From Ascidiaceihabitans sp. (lineage in GTDB: Bacteria > Pseudomonadota > Alphaproteobacteria > Rhodobacterales > Rhodobacteraceae), in assembly GCA_029251465.1 (NCBI GenBank), contig JAQXDI010000044.1, positions 85,783 to 149,782 of the forward strand: a stretch of DNA of 64,000 nucleotides. The letters run 5' to 3'. The translations under genes were made by a program, and so were the position numbers. The notes beneath the pieces were generated by a model. It did not search any database, was not told the DNA's origin, and was given only the letters and a program-made list of their open reading frames with translations. Numbering within the stretch: position 1 is the stretch's first letter; each line of letters begins with the position of its first letter. This document shows, one piece after another, positions 35,374-44,454 of the stretch.

Positions 35374-36354
35374 TCACGATCCTTTTCTATTTGGCGCAAC
35401 AAGTCTGCTGATGCGCCGTATTTGATCTTCGGCCTGCGTTATCATTCGGTGCAGGATGTCTTGCGCAGGCTCAATTTCCCGAATAAAATCAGCCGCTTCG
35501 CCAACAATCACCGGGGTGATGCCTACGTCATCCAGACCCCGAGCAGCCTCAAAACGGATTTGTTCCTCGGCAAGGTTGTGCCTCAGACCGCCAATGTTTT
35601 CGCGCCATTGATGGGTAAAGGAATTGCGCATCGTACGCAGGTTCCAGTCCGATGGCCAATCCAACCCACGCGCCATGTCAAAGACGCAACTGCGCTCGGT
35701 ATCGTCACCGCTGCCACGAACCGCCGCTTGTTTGGCATTGTCGCTGGTTAGGGATTCGTCACTGGCAAAAAAGCCGGTTCCGCACAACACGCCTGACGCC
35801 CCAAGGGCCAGCGCCGCCGCTAATCCACGCCCATCAGCAATGCCGCCTGCCGCGATGACCGGTATTTTCTGCGCGATGTCGACGACCGCAGGAACGAGGG
35901 GCAATGTGGCTCTGGCGCCGCCGTGTCCGCCCGCCTCTGTGCCCTGCGCCACAATGGCATCGACGCCAGCGTCCACCGCTGTGCGGGCTTGATCCAGCGT
36001 TTGCACCTGAACGATGATTTTGGTCTGTGCCGCCCTGATTTTGGCTAGAAACGGTTGGAAATCTCCGAACGAGAGCATCAGCGCGGCGGGACCACGATCA
36101 AGGGCAAAATCCAGCAAATGTGGCTGACGCGCCAAGGACCACGTGACAAAGCCCACGCCGACCTGCGCATTTCCCGCAGCATCGAATTCGCGGGCAAGCC
36201 AATCGGCGTCGCCGTAGCCACCACCGATCAAACCCAAACCACCAGCCCGACTGACTGCAGCGGCAAGCGCGCCGCCACTGACACCCGCCATCGGTGCCAA
36301 AAGAACAGGATGTTCGATGTTGAACAGGTCACAAACAGGCGTGCGAATGGCCAT
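35374..36354 (-). CDS. Nitronate monooxygenase family protein
   Basis: 326 residues from the ATG at 36354. A TIM-barrel flavin enzyme of the 2-nitropropane dioxygenase family: VLLAPMAGVSGGALAAAVSRAGGLGLIGGG near residue 20, AIVAQGTEAGGHGG near 135 with the catalytic His of the GTEAGGHxG loop, and PVIAAGGIADGRGLAAALALGASGV near 165. It oxidises alkyl nitronates with FMN and oxygen. It begins just downstream of a tautomerase gene on the same strand and its stop lies by the start of the GFA gene, so these form a small operon. Confidence 0.9.
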   Translation of the reverse strand: MAIRTPVCDLFNIEHPVLLAPMAGVSGGALAAAVSRAGGLGLIGGGYGDADWLAREFDAAGNAQVGVGFVTWSLARQPHLLDFALDRGPAALMLSFGDFQPFLAKIRAAQTKIIVQVQTLDQARTAVDAGVDAIVAQGTEAGGHGGARATLPLVPAVVDIAQKIPVIAAGGIADGRGLAAALALGASGVLCGTGFFASDESLTSDNAKQAAVRGSGDDTERSCVFDMARGLDWPSDWNLRTMRNSFTHQWRENIGGLRHNLAEEQIRFEAARGLDDVGITPVIVGEAADFIREIEPAQDILHRMITQAEDQIRRISRLVAPNRKGS

Positions 36355-36359
36355 TTTTC

Positions 36360-36566
36360 TCAAAGCGCCATTTCGCGTCTGTACTGTTCAACCGGCAAGC
36401 CACCAATCCCCCAATCCTCAAGCGCGACCTCGTCGATGACGACAAAAGTTGTCGCAGGAGCTTTGTCCAGAACCCGGACCAGCAGGTCGGTAACGCCGCT
36501 GATCAACTCGGCTTTCTGCTCAGGTGTGATGCCCTCGCGGGTCACCTTGATGTTCACATAAGGCAT
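36360..36566 (-). CDS. 4-oxalocrotonate tautomerase family protein
   Basis: 68 residues from the ATG at 36566 (GAGAGGA upstream). After Met is removed, the catalytic Pro is first: PYVNIKVTREGITPEQKAELI. This short beta-alpha-beta protein forms hexamers and moves protons within unsaturated keto acids. The nearby nitronate monooxygenase and GST genes point to use or detoxification of small organics, but the substrate is unknown. Part of a minus-strand cluster. Confidence 0.9.
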   Translation of the reverse strand: MPYVNIKVTREGITPEQKAELISGVTDLLVRVLDKAPATTFVVIDEVALEDWGIGGLPVEQYRREMAL

Positions 36567-36577
36567 ATCAGTTCCTC

Positions 36578-36923
36578 TCAGCTTTCGCGTTCTGTCATGT
36601 GGAAAATCTTGGCCATGATCTTCCATTCACCATCGGTGCGCACAATCGTCAGAAAGTCGATGAAGGGGAAAGGCGGTGTTCTGGCCTGCGAATTGTATCG
36701 CCTCGATCACGTCGCGTCTCGGTTCATCGGGTGATGCTGGCGATACGCGCTGTGCCACCACTGGAAAATAGTCATCCATCGTGCGGTACAACAGCGGCGT
36801 TTCATCCGCAGTTGCATAGATCGCTTTGGGGTGAAACACGCGCCCCAGCAGTTCGATGTCGGCGTGGTAAAGACCATCGAAATAGGTCGCAACCACGCTG
36901 GTCACTGCGGCAAATCCAGTCAT
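36578..36923 (-). pseudogene. NTF2/SnoaL-like protein, internal deletion with frameshift
   Basis: The N-terminal frame gives a normal SnoaL/NTF2-like start (VVATYFDGLYHADIELLGRVFHPKAIYA) down to FAGQNTAF. The next bases lead into an unrelated stretch ending in a stop at 36627. In another frame the family C-terminus appears, FIDFLTIVRTDGEWKIMAKIFH, ending at the TGA at 36578-36580. Roughly a dozen residues between them are missing. The truncated product would lack the last beta strands of the barrel. It overlaps the GST stop by four bases, so it was once a working member of the operon. Confidence 0.75.
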
Positions 36924-37543
36924 GCCGGTTGCTCCATAAGGCCCTCGGCGACCATCGCTTTGATAACAGCAGGACGTGCGGCGATGCGTGCAACATAGCT
37001 TTGGGTTTTTGGATACGCGGCAAGGCTTACGCCGACAAAACCCGCCCAGTTAAGCACCACAAACGCGTAGGCGTCCGCGACGGTGAACGTGTCACCCAAA
37101 AGAAAGGCGCGGCCGTCAGCGAGACTTTGTTCGATGTATGCGGCGCGACGTCCAACACGCGTTTCGGCCCTTTGCCGTGCATCGCCAACAAGCTCGGTAC
37201 CTGAAAAAAACGGGCCAAAGGATTTGTGCAATTCAGACGATACAAAGTTGAGAGCTTCTTGAAGCCGCGTGCGCGCCAGCGTGCCATTTGCCGGCGCAAG
37301 TCCGGCGTCAGGTGACTGATCCGCCAGATATTGCAGCACGGCCGCGTTTTCCGTGATGATATCGCCGTCGTCGGTGATCAGGGCCGGAACATAGCCATTC
37401 GGACTGATCTTAAGGAAATTGTCGCCCGCTTCGGTCTTGCCCGCATTGGTGTCTGTTTTGTCCAGTTCGAACGCAACGCCGAGTTCGTTCAGGATGATGT
37501 GGGATGCCATTGAGCACGCGCCAGGTTTGTAGTGAAGTTTCAT
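36920..37543 (-). CDS. Glutathione S-transferase
   Basis: 207 residues. The N-terminal thioredoxin-fold domain shows KLHYKPGACSMASHIILNELG (Ser/Cys catalytic region) and NGYVPALITDDGDIITENAAVLQYL, the glutathione-binding loop with cis-Pro and Glu-Asn. The C-terminal helical domain contains LLGDTFTVADAYAFVVLNW near residue 150. It conjugates glutathione to electrophiles or has a GSH-dependent peroxidase role. Divergent from a LysR gene that probably controls this operon (GST, NTF2-like remnant, tautomerase, nitronate monooxygenase). Confidence 0.92.
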   Translation of the reverse strand: MKLHYKPGACSMASHIILNELGVAFELDKTDTNAGKTEAGDNFLKISPNGYVPALITDDGDIITENAAVLQYLADQSPDAGLAPANGTLARTRLQEALNFVSSELHKSFGPFFSGTELVGDARQRAETRVGRRAAYIEQSLADGRAFLLGDTFTVADAYAFVVLNWAGFVGVSLAAYPKTQSYVARIAARPAVIKAMVAEGLMEQPA

Positions 37544-37613
37544 GGAAGGTTCCCGTTTCTAAGGTTTCGCTATGGGTCTTAGGGATCGCTACCAAGAGAT
37601 TTGCCGCATTAAT

Positions 37614-37626
37614 AATATTGAATATT
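37614..37626. promoter_or_regulatory. AT-rich palindrome, candidate LysR site
   Basis: AATATT-G-AATATT lies in the 132-base divergent region between the GST and LysR genes. AT-rich dyads of this kind are usual LysR binding sites, but no second half-site pattern was verified. Confidence 0.35.
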
Positions 37627-37678
37627 CAGCTTGATGATCTAAAATACTAATCATTCTAGACCAAAGGCGCATTGCGTG

Positions 37679-38551
37679 ATGACATACGAACAATTGGTCG
37701 TGCTGCACGCCATCGTCACAGAAGGGACTTTTCGAGGCGCGGCAGAGCGACTGAACAAATCCCAATCTGCCATCAGCCACATGTTGAAAAAACTGGAAAC
37801 CGAGATCGATATCATTCTGCTGTCGCGTCAAGCGTACAGGCCCGCCCTAACCCCGCAGGGTGAGGTGTTTTACCGGCAAGCAACGCGCGTCATGCAGCAG
37901 ATGAAAGACCTGAATACCGTCGCGAAAAACCTGAACGCCAAGCAGGAACCAGAGGTGCTGTTGGCCGTGACCGCCACCTTTCCGCTCGCGCCGGTCCTCG
38001 AGGTCATCGGCACCATCAAGGATGAATTCCCGACCACCCACATCCGTTTGTCACGCGAAAGCATGGGTGGTCCGATTGAACGATTGCTGCGCGATGACGC
38101 CGACATCATCATCGCAACGATGGACGGCGTGCCCGTCGAACAGGTCGAGGCGTTGGCCTTTGCGCAGGTCACAATCATGCCCGTGGCCCATCCAGATTTC
38201 GAACCCGCAAAAAGTTCGCACATGAAAACAGTCTCCGAAATGCAAAGCTATACCCAAGTGGTCGTTGCCGACAGCAGCAGTGGCGCGTTTGCGCAGAGCC
38301 GGGATTTGCTTCCCGGGGGGCTGCGCTGGACCGTTTCCGACTTTGCCGCAAAAAAGGAAATTCTGTTGGCAAAGCTGGGGTGGGGCGGCATTCCTACACA
38401 TATGATCGAAGATGAATTGGCACGCGGCGAATTGGTCGCTCTTAATGTTGAAGGCTACCAAAAACGCCAATCACAGCTGTTTCAAATACGCAAACGCGAC
38501 AAGGATGTCGGCATTGTCGCGCAATCAATCTGGGAACAACTCCGAAGATAA
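37679..38551 (+). CDS. LysR family transcriptional regulator
   Basis: 290 residues from the ATG at 37679; an in-frame GTG three bases upstream is an alternative. The helix-turn-helix (VTEGTFRGAAERLNKSQSAISHML) is at residues 13-36, with the effector-binding domain behind it. It is divergent from the GST/tautomerase/nitronate monooxygenase operon and is probably its regulator, as is typical for LysR. Inducer unknown. Confidence 0.92.
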   Translation: MTYEQLVVLHAIVTEGTFRGAAERLNKSQSAISHMLKKLETEIDIILLSRQAYRPALTPQGEVFYRQATRVMQQMKDLNTVAKNLNAKQEPEVLLAVTATFPLAPVLEVIGTIKDEFPTTHIRLSRESMGGPIERLLRDDADIIIATMDGVPVEQVEALAFAQVTIMPVAHPDFEPAKSSHMKTVSEMQSYTQVVVADSSSGAFAQSRDLLPGGLRWTVSDFAAKKEILLAKLGWGGIPTHMIEDELARGELVALNVEGYQKRQSQLFQIRKRDKDVGIVAQSIWEQLRR

Positions 38552-38685
38552 CCCAGTGCGCCCGAAGGCCGTGTGTTACGGATGAAACAGCGCACAAACG
38601 GATCCCTGGCAAGCCATACAAATGGGTCGGCCAAAGCCGGTCTTGGGGTATCGGCCCCCAGTTCAAATCTTCAAGGCTGACACAG

Positions 38686-39153
38686 TCACAAACCCAATTC
38701 AGAAAGCCCCGGGTGGTCGTCTGGCCTGCGACCTTGCGGCCAATGAAACTTGCGATCAGCGTTAGAAATAGGCAAGTCGTTGATGCTGGCAAAGCGGTTC
38801 TGCATCAGCCCGTTTTCGGCGAATTCCCAGTTTTCATTTCCGTATGAGCGAAACCAGTTGCCGCTGTCATCGCGCCATTCATAGGCGTAGCGGACGGCGA
38901 TGCGGTTGTCGCCAAAGGCCCAGAGTTCTTTGATCAGGCGGTAGTCGATCTCGCGAATCCATTTTGCTGTCAGGAACGCCTCCGCCTCTTTGCGGTTGCT
39001 GACAAAAGTCGCCCGGTTGCGCCATTTTGTGTCGTGCGTATAGGCCATGGCGACCTTGGCGGCGTCACGTGTGTTCCAACCGTCTTCGGCAAGGCGCACC
39101 TTTTGGATTGCGGTGTCGCGGGTGAACGGTGGCAGCGGCGGGCGGTTTTCCAT
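38686..39153 (-). CDS. DUF1348 (NTF2-like) protein
   Basis: 155 residues, AAAGGAG upstream of the ATG. The DUF1348 pattern is clear: [21 protein letters not shown] near the start, [19 protein letters not shown] near residue 43, [34 protein letters not shown] in the centre, and [13 protein letters not shown] near the end. This NTF2-type cone fold is intact here, unlike the related remnant at 36.6 kb. Biochemical function unknown. It is next to TetR on the same strand. Confidence 0.88.
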   Translation of the reverse strand: MENRPPLPPFTRDTAIQKVRLAEDGWNTRDAAKVAMAYTHDTKWRNRATFVSNRKEAEAFLTAKWIREIDYRLIKELWAFGDNRIAVRYAYEWRDDSGNWFRSYGNENWEFAENGLMQNRFASINDLPISNADRKFHWPQGRRPDDHPGLSELGL

Positions 39154-39193
39154 GAAAAACTCCTTTGTAAGGGCGAGGTCTAAAGGGCGGTGA

Positions 39194-39772
39194 TCAGCCC
39201 TTGGCAGCGATCAATGCAGCGGTGTGCGCCGACGCAGCAATCGTGTTTGCGATGTCGGGGTTTGAAACGGCGCGCGATAACGTCAACCCACCGATCAGCG
39301 TGCTCAGCATCGCCCAAGCGCGCGTGCGGCGGGTCTCATCTGTGTCCCCGCCCAAGCCGTTCGCAATCAAGTCGACAACTTTGTTCATCTTCACTTCGTA
39401 GGCCAAATACACGTCGGGGTCGGCCCGCGCAACTTCGGGCGACAGGGTTGTCATGGCACACCCACAGGCAAGGTCATTGCGGTGCGCCTCGCCCAGATAA
39501 TAATCGGCAAAGGCACGAACCCAATCCGGTCCAAACTCTGTTTGAAAATTCGGAATACTAACAATCACCTCGTCCAGACCAGAGGCGAGCGCTGCTTCAA
39601 ACGCTCCATCCTTTGATCCGAAATGCGCATAAAACGCACCCGAGGTGACGCCCGCGGCCTTTGCAATACCGTCAACGCCCGTCCCCGCATAACCGCTGCT
39701 TCTAAAGCTTTGGCTGGCGGCATCCAGAATGCGCGCACGGGTTTGTTCTTTCTTCGTCGGCAACAGCGCCAT
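39194..39772 (-). CDS. TetR/AcrR family transcriptional regulator
   Basis: 192 residues from the ATG at 39772, with AAAGGACGG upstream; an in-frame longer start runs through the operator region. The N-terminal helix-turn-helix is [37 protein letters not shown]. The C-terminal ligand-binding domain is less conserved. Three copies of an ATA-TGATCG-TAT palindrome lie just upstream, so autorepression is likely. The DUF1348 gene lies downstream on the same strand. Confidence 0.9.
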   Translation of the reverse strand: MALLPTKKEQTRARILDAASQSFRSSGYAGTGVDGIAKAAGVTSGAFYAHFGSKDGAFEAALASGLDEVIVSIPNFQTEFGPDWVRAFADYYLGEAHRNDLACGCAMTTLSPEVARADPDVYLAYEVKMNKVVDLIANGLGGDTDETRRTRAWAMLSTLIGGLTLSRAVSNPDIANTIAASAHTAALIAAKG

Positions 39773-39794
39773 CAACCGTCCTTTCAAATATTTT

Positions 39795-39862
39795 ATAGTG
39801 ATCGCTATTTTTATCTTGACGACATAACGACCGCTATATAAACGAATTATAGTGATCGTTAT
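39795..39862. promoter_or_regulatory. Three TetR-type operator repeats
   Basis: ATAGTGATCGCTAT (39795-39808), ATAACGACCGCTAT (39824-39837) and ATAGTGATCGTTAT (39849-39862) are near-palindromic copies of one 14-base site. Centres are 29 and 25 bases apart. They lie between tetR and the divergent small gene at 39917, so both genes are probably controlled. Confidence 0.65.
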
Positions 39863-39916
39863 ATATCGTAAAGCACTACACTGCAACCGAGTGTTGCTGC
39901 ACCACAAGAGGCCCAA

Positions 39917-40081
39917 ATGAAACATCAGACAGAACTGCAAATCTCTGCGCCCTTGGACACCGCGCCGTGGCAGGCACTCAGCAAGCAGACCGCACGGTAC
40001 ATTCTATGTCGGCGGCACAGCGCAGGACAAATTTTCCGCCTTGGTGACATCCAAAACGCGGTGGATATCGCGGCCGTCTAA
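39917..40081 (+). pseudogene. Short gene, probable SRPBCC-domain remnant
   Basis: 54 codons with a good AAGAGG site and a start just downstream of the TetR operators. The first residues (MKHQTELQISAPLDTAPWQALS) resemble the beginning of SRPBCC/polyketide-cyclase proteins. The sequence then changes character, as if most of the domain had been deleted. It may be the degraded target gene of the TetR regulator. I see no function for the product. The 126 bases after its stop hold no gene. Confidence 0.45.
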
Positions 40082-40207
40082 ACCACACGACACCGACAAC
40101 ATCACAACCAAAACCAGCTGTTGGCCCTCATTCGCGGGCCAGCGGACGGGTGCCTGCACCCAAACGAAATCAATACGTTCCACTCAACTTTTCCAAAGGA
40201 AAACAAA

Positions 40208-40693
40208 ATGATCCGTTTCTCACTCATCGCACTGGCCGTCGCGTCCGGTCTTTCTCTTTCTGGCGTCTCTAGCGCATCTGCAGCCCCTGCTGTCTGCGCA
40301 CCTATCGGCGGTGTCGCAATCCCGAATTTCTTCGCAGAAGGCGAAGGCAACCCCATCATCATCTCGGCGGCACTGACCGGCACCGTGCAAAACGCTGCGG
40401 GCAAAATCACCGCGCAGCGTGAAACAGCCACCGGTCTCGAAATGGATATGGAACACTACTTTGGCCGTGATGATGGCGGCGCGTTCCAAACCAAAGATCT
40501 CGGGATTTTGACAGCTGTGCCAGGCAAACCCGGTCGTTTTATGATCGAAATTACTTACGACATCCAAGACGGCACCGCACGCGGCACCATGCAAGGCGCG
40601 CACGGAACGTTCAACAGCTACGGCCTCGTTGATTTGCGCGATCCAAACAACATGCAAGGCTTGGTCCGCTACACCGGCGAAGTTTGCCAATAG
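40208..40693 (+). CDS. Small secreted protein of unknown function
   Basis: 161 residues from the ATG at 40208 (AAAGGAAA upstream). A signal peptide (residues 1-25, SSASAAPA) is followed by a beta-rich mature domain with GKITAQRETATGLEMDMEHYFGRDDGG and ITYDIQDGTARGTMQGAHGTFNSYGLVDLRD. Two Cys are present, one near the start (VCAPIG) and one two residues from the end (EVCQ), probably paired. It resembles small secreted beta-barrel proteins but I do not recognise the family. Transcribed alone, between two broken genes. Confidence 0.7.
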   Translation: MIRFSLIALAVASGLSLSGVSSASAAPAVCAPIGGVAIPNFFAEGEGNPIIISAALTGTVQNAAGKITAQRETATGLEMDMEHYFGRDDGGAFQTKDLGILTAVPGKPGRFMIEITYDIQDGTARGTMQGAHGTFNSYGLVDLRDPNNMQGLVRYTGEVCQ

Positions 40694-40787
40694 ACACCGC
40701 CCAGATGACCCGCCGACAAGCCGCTGAATACGCGCGTCACGATACGGCTTGTCGGCCCCTTCCCTCGCTCTCGCAAGGACATTTCGA

Positions 40788-40974
40788 ATGACCGAACACA
40801 GCAACTTTGCCACACGTATTCTCTACACGATGCTCCGCGTCGGCGACCTTGACCGCTCCATCACCTTTTACACAGACGCATTGGGCATGACCGAGATCCG
40901 GCGAAAAAGAAGTCATCGCGTTTCTGAGCGATCCCGACGGATACAGCATAGAGCTGATCGAAGCGGCCAAATAG
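40788..40974 (+). pseudogene. Glyoxalase I-like gene with a large internal deletion
   Basis: The start (CAAGGAC site, ATG 40788) codes for the glyoxalase I opening LYTMLRVGDLDRSITFYTDALGMTEIRR. It then shifts frame, and the end of the domain, VIAFLSDPDGYSIELIEA, appears in the other frame up to TAG at 40972-40974. About 75 residues of the usual domain between these parts are missing. No metal site can form. An intact glyoxalase I gene lies at 45917. Confidence 0.8.
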
Positions 40975-41015
40975 CGTGTCAAAATAGACCGCGTAAAGCA
41001 TGATAAAAGGCACAG

Positions 41016-41834
41016 ATGATGACTAATTCTGACAACTCACCGCTCAGGAAAATCAAAGGCGGCTGCCTGTGCGGCGCGGTTACATTCGCGGTGGATAACG
41101 CATTCGAAAAGATGTTTTTGTGCAGCTGTGATCAGTGCCGCCAAATCACCGGATCAGCGTTTGCATCCAACCTGTTTGTGCGCATTGACGGGTTCGATTG
41201 GCTGGACGGCGTCGACGACATCGCCAACTACCAAGTGCCTGGGCGCGATATTTCCAAAGCGTTCTGTCGCACCTGCGGGTCAGGCGTGCCTTGGGAAAAT
41301 AGTGACGAAACCAAAATGATTGTCCCGGCCGGATCCTTGAACGCACCGCTTAATGTTGCCGAACGGTTCAGAATATTCGCGTCAGAACGGCCCGATTGGG
41401 CATCAGATCTGGACCAAATCTCTTTACACGCGGCGCTCCCCCAGGGTCTAGAGTGTCAGGCAAAACTGCCCCTGCCAACACAGCACACGATTGGGAAAAT
41501 CATGATAACCTGCCACGTGACCTATAAATTAGACCCTGCCAAAACCCCAGATTTTGAGATCTACGCAAAGGCGTGGATCCCTCTGGTCGCGCGATTTGGT
41601 GGTACGCATCACGGATATTTCCTACCGCATGAGGGGCCAAATGATCTCGCGTTTGCGGCATTTTCATTTCCGTCTTTGGCCGCTTACGAAGTTTATCGGA
41701 CAAAAAGCGCTGCCGACCCCGATTGCAAAGCAGCCTATGATTTTGCCGTGAAAACCAAATGCATCCTGCGCTACGACCGACACTTTCTACGACCCATTCT
41801 GGATGGCAATTTGTCAGGCATCCGCAGCCAATAG
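41016..41834 (+). CDS. GFA domain fused to a NIPSNAP-like domain
   Basis: 272 residues, AAAAGG site and two consecutive ATG codons at the start (41016, 41019). Residues 8-140 are a GFA zinc fold (CLCGAV, LCSCDQCRQITG, FCRTCGSGVPW), very similar to the GFA gene at 34967. After a linker of about 20 residues, MITCHVTYKLDPAKTPDFEIYAKAW starts a second domain. It has the NIPSNAP pattern (THHGYFLPHEGPNDLAFAAFSFPSLAAYEVYR). In most bacteria these are separate proteins, and the Met at the linker end resembles a former start codon. A recent loss of a stop codon is likely. Confidence 0.85.
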   Translation: MMTNSDNSPLRKIKGGCLCGAVTFAVDNAFEKMFLCSCDQCRQITGSAFASNLFVRIDGFDWLDGVDDIANYQVPGRDISKAFCRTCGSGVPWENSDETKMIVPAGSLNAPLNVAERFRIFASERPDWASDLDQISLHAALPQGLECQAKLPLPTQHTIGKIMITCHVTYKLDPAKTPDFEIYAKAWIPLVARFGGTHHGYFLPHEGPNDLAFAAFSFPSLAAYEVYRTKSAADPDCKAAYDFAVKTKCILRYDRHFLRPILDGNLSGIRSQ

Positions 41835-42023
41835 ACATAGCGCGACGGCTGCGGTTTCGCATGTCACGCTGCCCATCGACGCGAAATTAGTGTCGTGGAT
41901 GTGGCCCCAAAGTCAGCGGGCCTTGGGGGACTTCGTTTGCCCCCAAACCGCGAACGCACCACTTTTTTCACGCGCCGCAAAAGCCGATTTCACAGACTGG
42001 GTGCAAGGCCGACAATCATCCGG

Positions 42024-42500
42024 TCAAACCCGCACCCACTCCCCCGCAATGCACCGCGGCTCTTGGGTTCTGATCTCGGTTTGTGTGTTCAGGCGCCAGT
42101 CGTTCCCGTCAAATGAGGGGAAAAACGTGTCGGCGTCCTCGACGTCCAGATTGACTTCGGTCAGGCACAAACGGTCGGCCATGGGCAGCATCGCGCCGTA
42201 AATCCCTGCCCCGCCGACGCCGTAAATCCGATGATAACCCAGCGATGTCGCCAGCGTTATCGCCTCATCTACCGATCCCACGCAATGCTCGGCCGCGCAG
42301 CCTTTGGACGTCACAACAATGTTCAAACGGTTCTTGAGCGGCGCTGTCGGCAGGCTGTCCCACGTGTTGCGCCCCATGATGATCGCGCCGCCCATGGTCT
42401 CGCGCATGAAGTATTTCAAATCCTCTGGCAGGTGCCACGGCATGTCGCCGTTTTTGCCAATCACATTCCCACGCGCACGCGCTACAATCAGCGTAATCAT
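42024..42500 (-). CDS. folA: Dihydrofolate reductase
   Basis: 158 residues, full-length. The family motifs are at the start: [29 protein letters not shown] with the active-site Trp and the Asp/Glu, then [12 protein letters not shown] near residue 40. [14 protein letters not shown] lies near 96, and the C-terminus closes the fold. It reduces dihydrofolate to tetrahydrofolate with NADPH. The start overlaps the thyA stop (ATGA), so it is co-translated with thymidylate synthase, the enzyme that makes its substrate. Confidence 0.97.
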   Translation of the reverse strand: MITLIVARARGNVIGKNGDMPWHLPEDLKYFMRETMGGAIIMGRNTWDSLPTAPLKNRLNIVVTSKGCAAEHCVGSVDEAITLATSLGYHRIYGVGGAGIYGAMLPMADRLCLTEVNLDVEDADTFFPSFDGNDWRLNTQTEIRTQEPRCIAGEWVRV

Positions 42501-43288
42501 ACTGCCACCGGTGCTTTGATGCCCGTATCGGGGTCGTAGCCGATCAGCTCAAAGTCCTCGTATTTAAAGTCGAAAATCGAATTGACCTGCCGTTTGATCC
42601 GCATCTGCGGCAACGGTTTCGGGGTGCGTGAAAGTTGCAAGTTCACCTGATCCATATGGTTGGAATAAATATGCGCGTCCCCCAATGTGTGCACAAAATC
42701 GCCCGCCTCGTAGCCCGTCACATGGGCCAGCATCTGCAACAACAACGCGTAGGATGCGATGTTGAACGGCACGCCAAGGAACATATCGGCAGAGCGTTGA
42801 TAGAGCTGGAGATGCATTTTCTGACCGATGATTTTGACCTGCCACATGGCGTGACAAGGCGGCAGCGCCATGTCGGCAATTTCACCGGGGTTCCACGCAG
42901 ACACGATCAAACGACGGCTGTCGGGCGAGGATTTGATGTCGGAAATCAGCCGCTCGATCTGATCGACAGTGCCACGTTCGGACGGAAATTCACGCCACTG
43001 TTTCCCATAAACCGGGCCCAGATCGCCGTTTTCATCCGCCCATTCGTCCCAGATCGACACACCGTTTTCCTTGAGGTAACCGATGTTTGTGTCACCAGCC
43101 AGGAACCACAACAGCTCATGAACAATTGATCGCAGATGAACTTTTTTGGTGGTGACCATCGGAAATCCATCAGCCAAAGGATAGCGCATTTGCATCCCGA
43201 AATGCGATGTGGTGCCGGTGCCGGTGCGGTCTGTTGTCTCTTGCCCAAGCGCTAAAATCTCGCGCAATGCGTCATGGTATTGTTTCAT
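42497..43288 (-). CDS. thyA: Thymidylate synthase
   Basis: 263 residues, ThyA type. The catalytic Cys is in [12 protein letters not shown] near residue 146, [22 protein letters not shown] forms the folate/dUMP site and [22 protein letters not shown] residues end the protein ([10 protein letters not shown] visible). It makes dTMP from dUMP with methylene-tetrahydrofolate. AGGAGG is present before the ATG. The folA overlap is standard. The 236 bases upstream to the TbpB-like gene contain divergent promoters; no gene is seen there. Confidence 0.97.
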   Translation of the reverse strand: MKQYHDALREILALGQETTDRTGTGTTSHFGMQMRYPLADGFPMVTTKKVHLRSIVHELLWFLAGDTNIGYLKENGVSIWDEWADENGDLGPVYGKQWREFPSERGTVDQIERLISDIKSSPDSRRLIVSAWNPGEIADMALPPCHAMWQVKIIGQKMHLQLYQRSADMFLGVPFNIASYALLLQMLAHVTGYEAGDFVHTLGDAHIYSNHMDQVNLQLSRTPKPLPQMRIKRQVNSIFDFKYEDFELIGYDPDTGIKAPVAV

Positions 43289-43524
43289 GTGGCCTCCTGC
43301 CTATTGGCGACACGCGTTTAGGTTGCGCATACAGAATCTAACAGACTTGCACCCTATCTAGTATAAAGCCGCTTTTGAACCGCAATATCATGGTCGTTTT
43401 TCGGCCACGGTTCACTTTCACAATGCGCGTCAAGGTTAAGTGATCGTCGACTTTTTAAGTAAACACACCGAACAGTTTACCCAACGAGGCAGTAATAATC
43501 GAAACCCAAAAGAGGTTCGGCAGT

Positions 43525-44454
43525 ATGAAGTATTTTACAAGCGTATGCGCTTTGGCGCTGGTTGTCGGCGCGTGCGGTAGCGGCGGGTCGAACCCTTTTT
43601 CAGCGGTGGATTCGTCAACTCTGACCACCGGCACACCCACAACAACATCAACAGTTCCCACCAGCGTTTCCAACGATCTGACGTCCTTTACATTTGACGG
43701 ATCGACCTTAACGGTCACCGGACCGGGATTTGACGGCGACGGGCCAGAACTGACTTACACCCGCAAGGCCGGCTTGGACGTTCCAGGCTATGTTGCCTTT
43801 GCCGCACAAGACGATGCACTCGATGATCACTTTACGGCCTATGCCCAAACGATCGGCAGCGCGACAGCCGTTCTGACAACGAGCGGCGGCAGCCTGGGTT
43901 ATTTTGAAGGCGGAGCCAGCTACACACGCACCGGAAGTTATGAAAAACCCACTGGCGACGATATCCCGACCGCGGGACTGGTGCGTTACGCGGGCAACTA
44001 CGTCGGGCTTAGCAACGTTGACGGCCCCAGTGGCGATCTGATCACGCCCCCCGTAGGCATCCCGGATGAAATTTTGCCCGGCCAGGCAGGCTTGGTGACA
44101 GGCAACATTATTATCAACGTCGGCTTTGACGACAACGAACTAAAGGGCCTGATTTACCAGCGCGAAATCACAACCGCTGGCGGCGTTCTTGACATGCCCA
44201 ACATCATTTTGGTGCCGACCAGCATCGATGACAACGGCACATTCAGCGGTGAAGCACAGGTCGGCACGCAAACTGTAGGCGCATACGGCGGCATCTTTGC
44301 GGGTGACAATTCAGAAGGTATGGCAGGCGGCATCCACTTGTCCGATCACTTCCTGGACGGCACAACCGCCGAAGAAGAATACGGCATCTTTGTTCTGGGG
44401 CAGTGTAATTCTGCTGTTGAAACAGACACCGAACTCTGTGCGGTAGATGACTAA
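43525..44454 (+). CDS. TbpB-like surface lipoprotein
   Basis: 309 residues. A lipoprotein signal peptide has the lipobox LVVGAC with Cys at residue 17, so the protein is lipidated. A Ser/Thr-rich linker (about 30-50) is followed by a beta-barrel region. The C-terminal part matches the transferrin-binding-protein-like domain, with FSGEAQVGTQTVGAYGGIFAGDNSEGMAGGI near residue 240. Cys in QCNSA and LCAV near the end may form a disulfide. The gene overlaps by eight bases the start of a Slam-type outer-membrane protein, whose known clients are such surface lipoproteins. Host transferrin is unlikely for a marine bacterium, so another metal or organic ligand is inferred. AGAGG precedes the ATG. Confidence 0.85.
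   Translation: MKYFTSVCALALVVGACGSGGSNPFSAVDSSTLTTGTPTTTSTVPTSVSNDLTSFTFDGSTLTVTGPGFDGDGPELTYTRKAGLDVPGYVAFAAQDDALDDHFTAYAQTIGSATAVLTTSGGSLGYFEGGASYTRTGSYEKPTGDDIPTAGLVRYAGNYVGLSNVDGPSGDLITPPVGIPDEILPGQAGLVTGNIIINVGFDDNELKGLIYQREITTAGGVLDMPNIILVPTSIDDNGTFSGEAQVGTQTVGAYGGIFAGDNSEGMAGGIHLSDHFLDGTTAEEEYGIFVLGQCNSAVETDTELCAVDD

Noticed and set aside
41835..42023. 189-base gap between the fusion gene and folA
   Set aside because: No frame, hairpin or operator with support was seen; treated as plain intergenic sequence.
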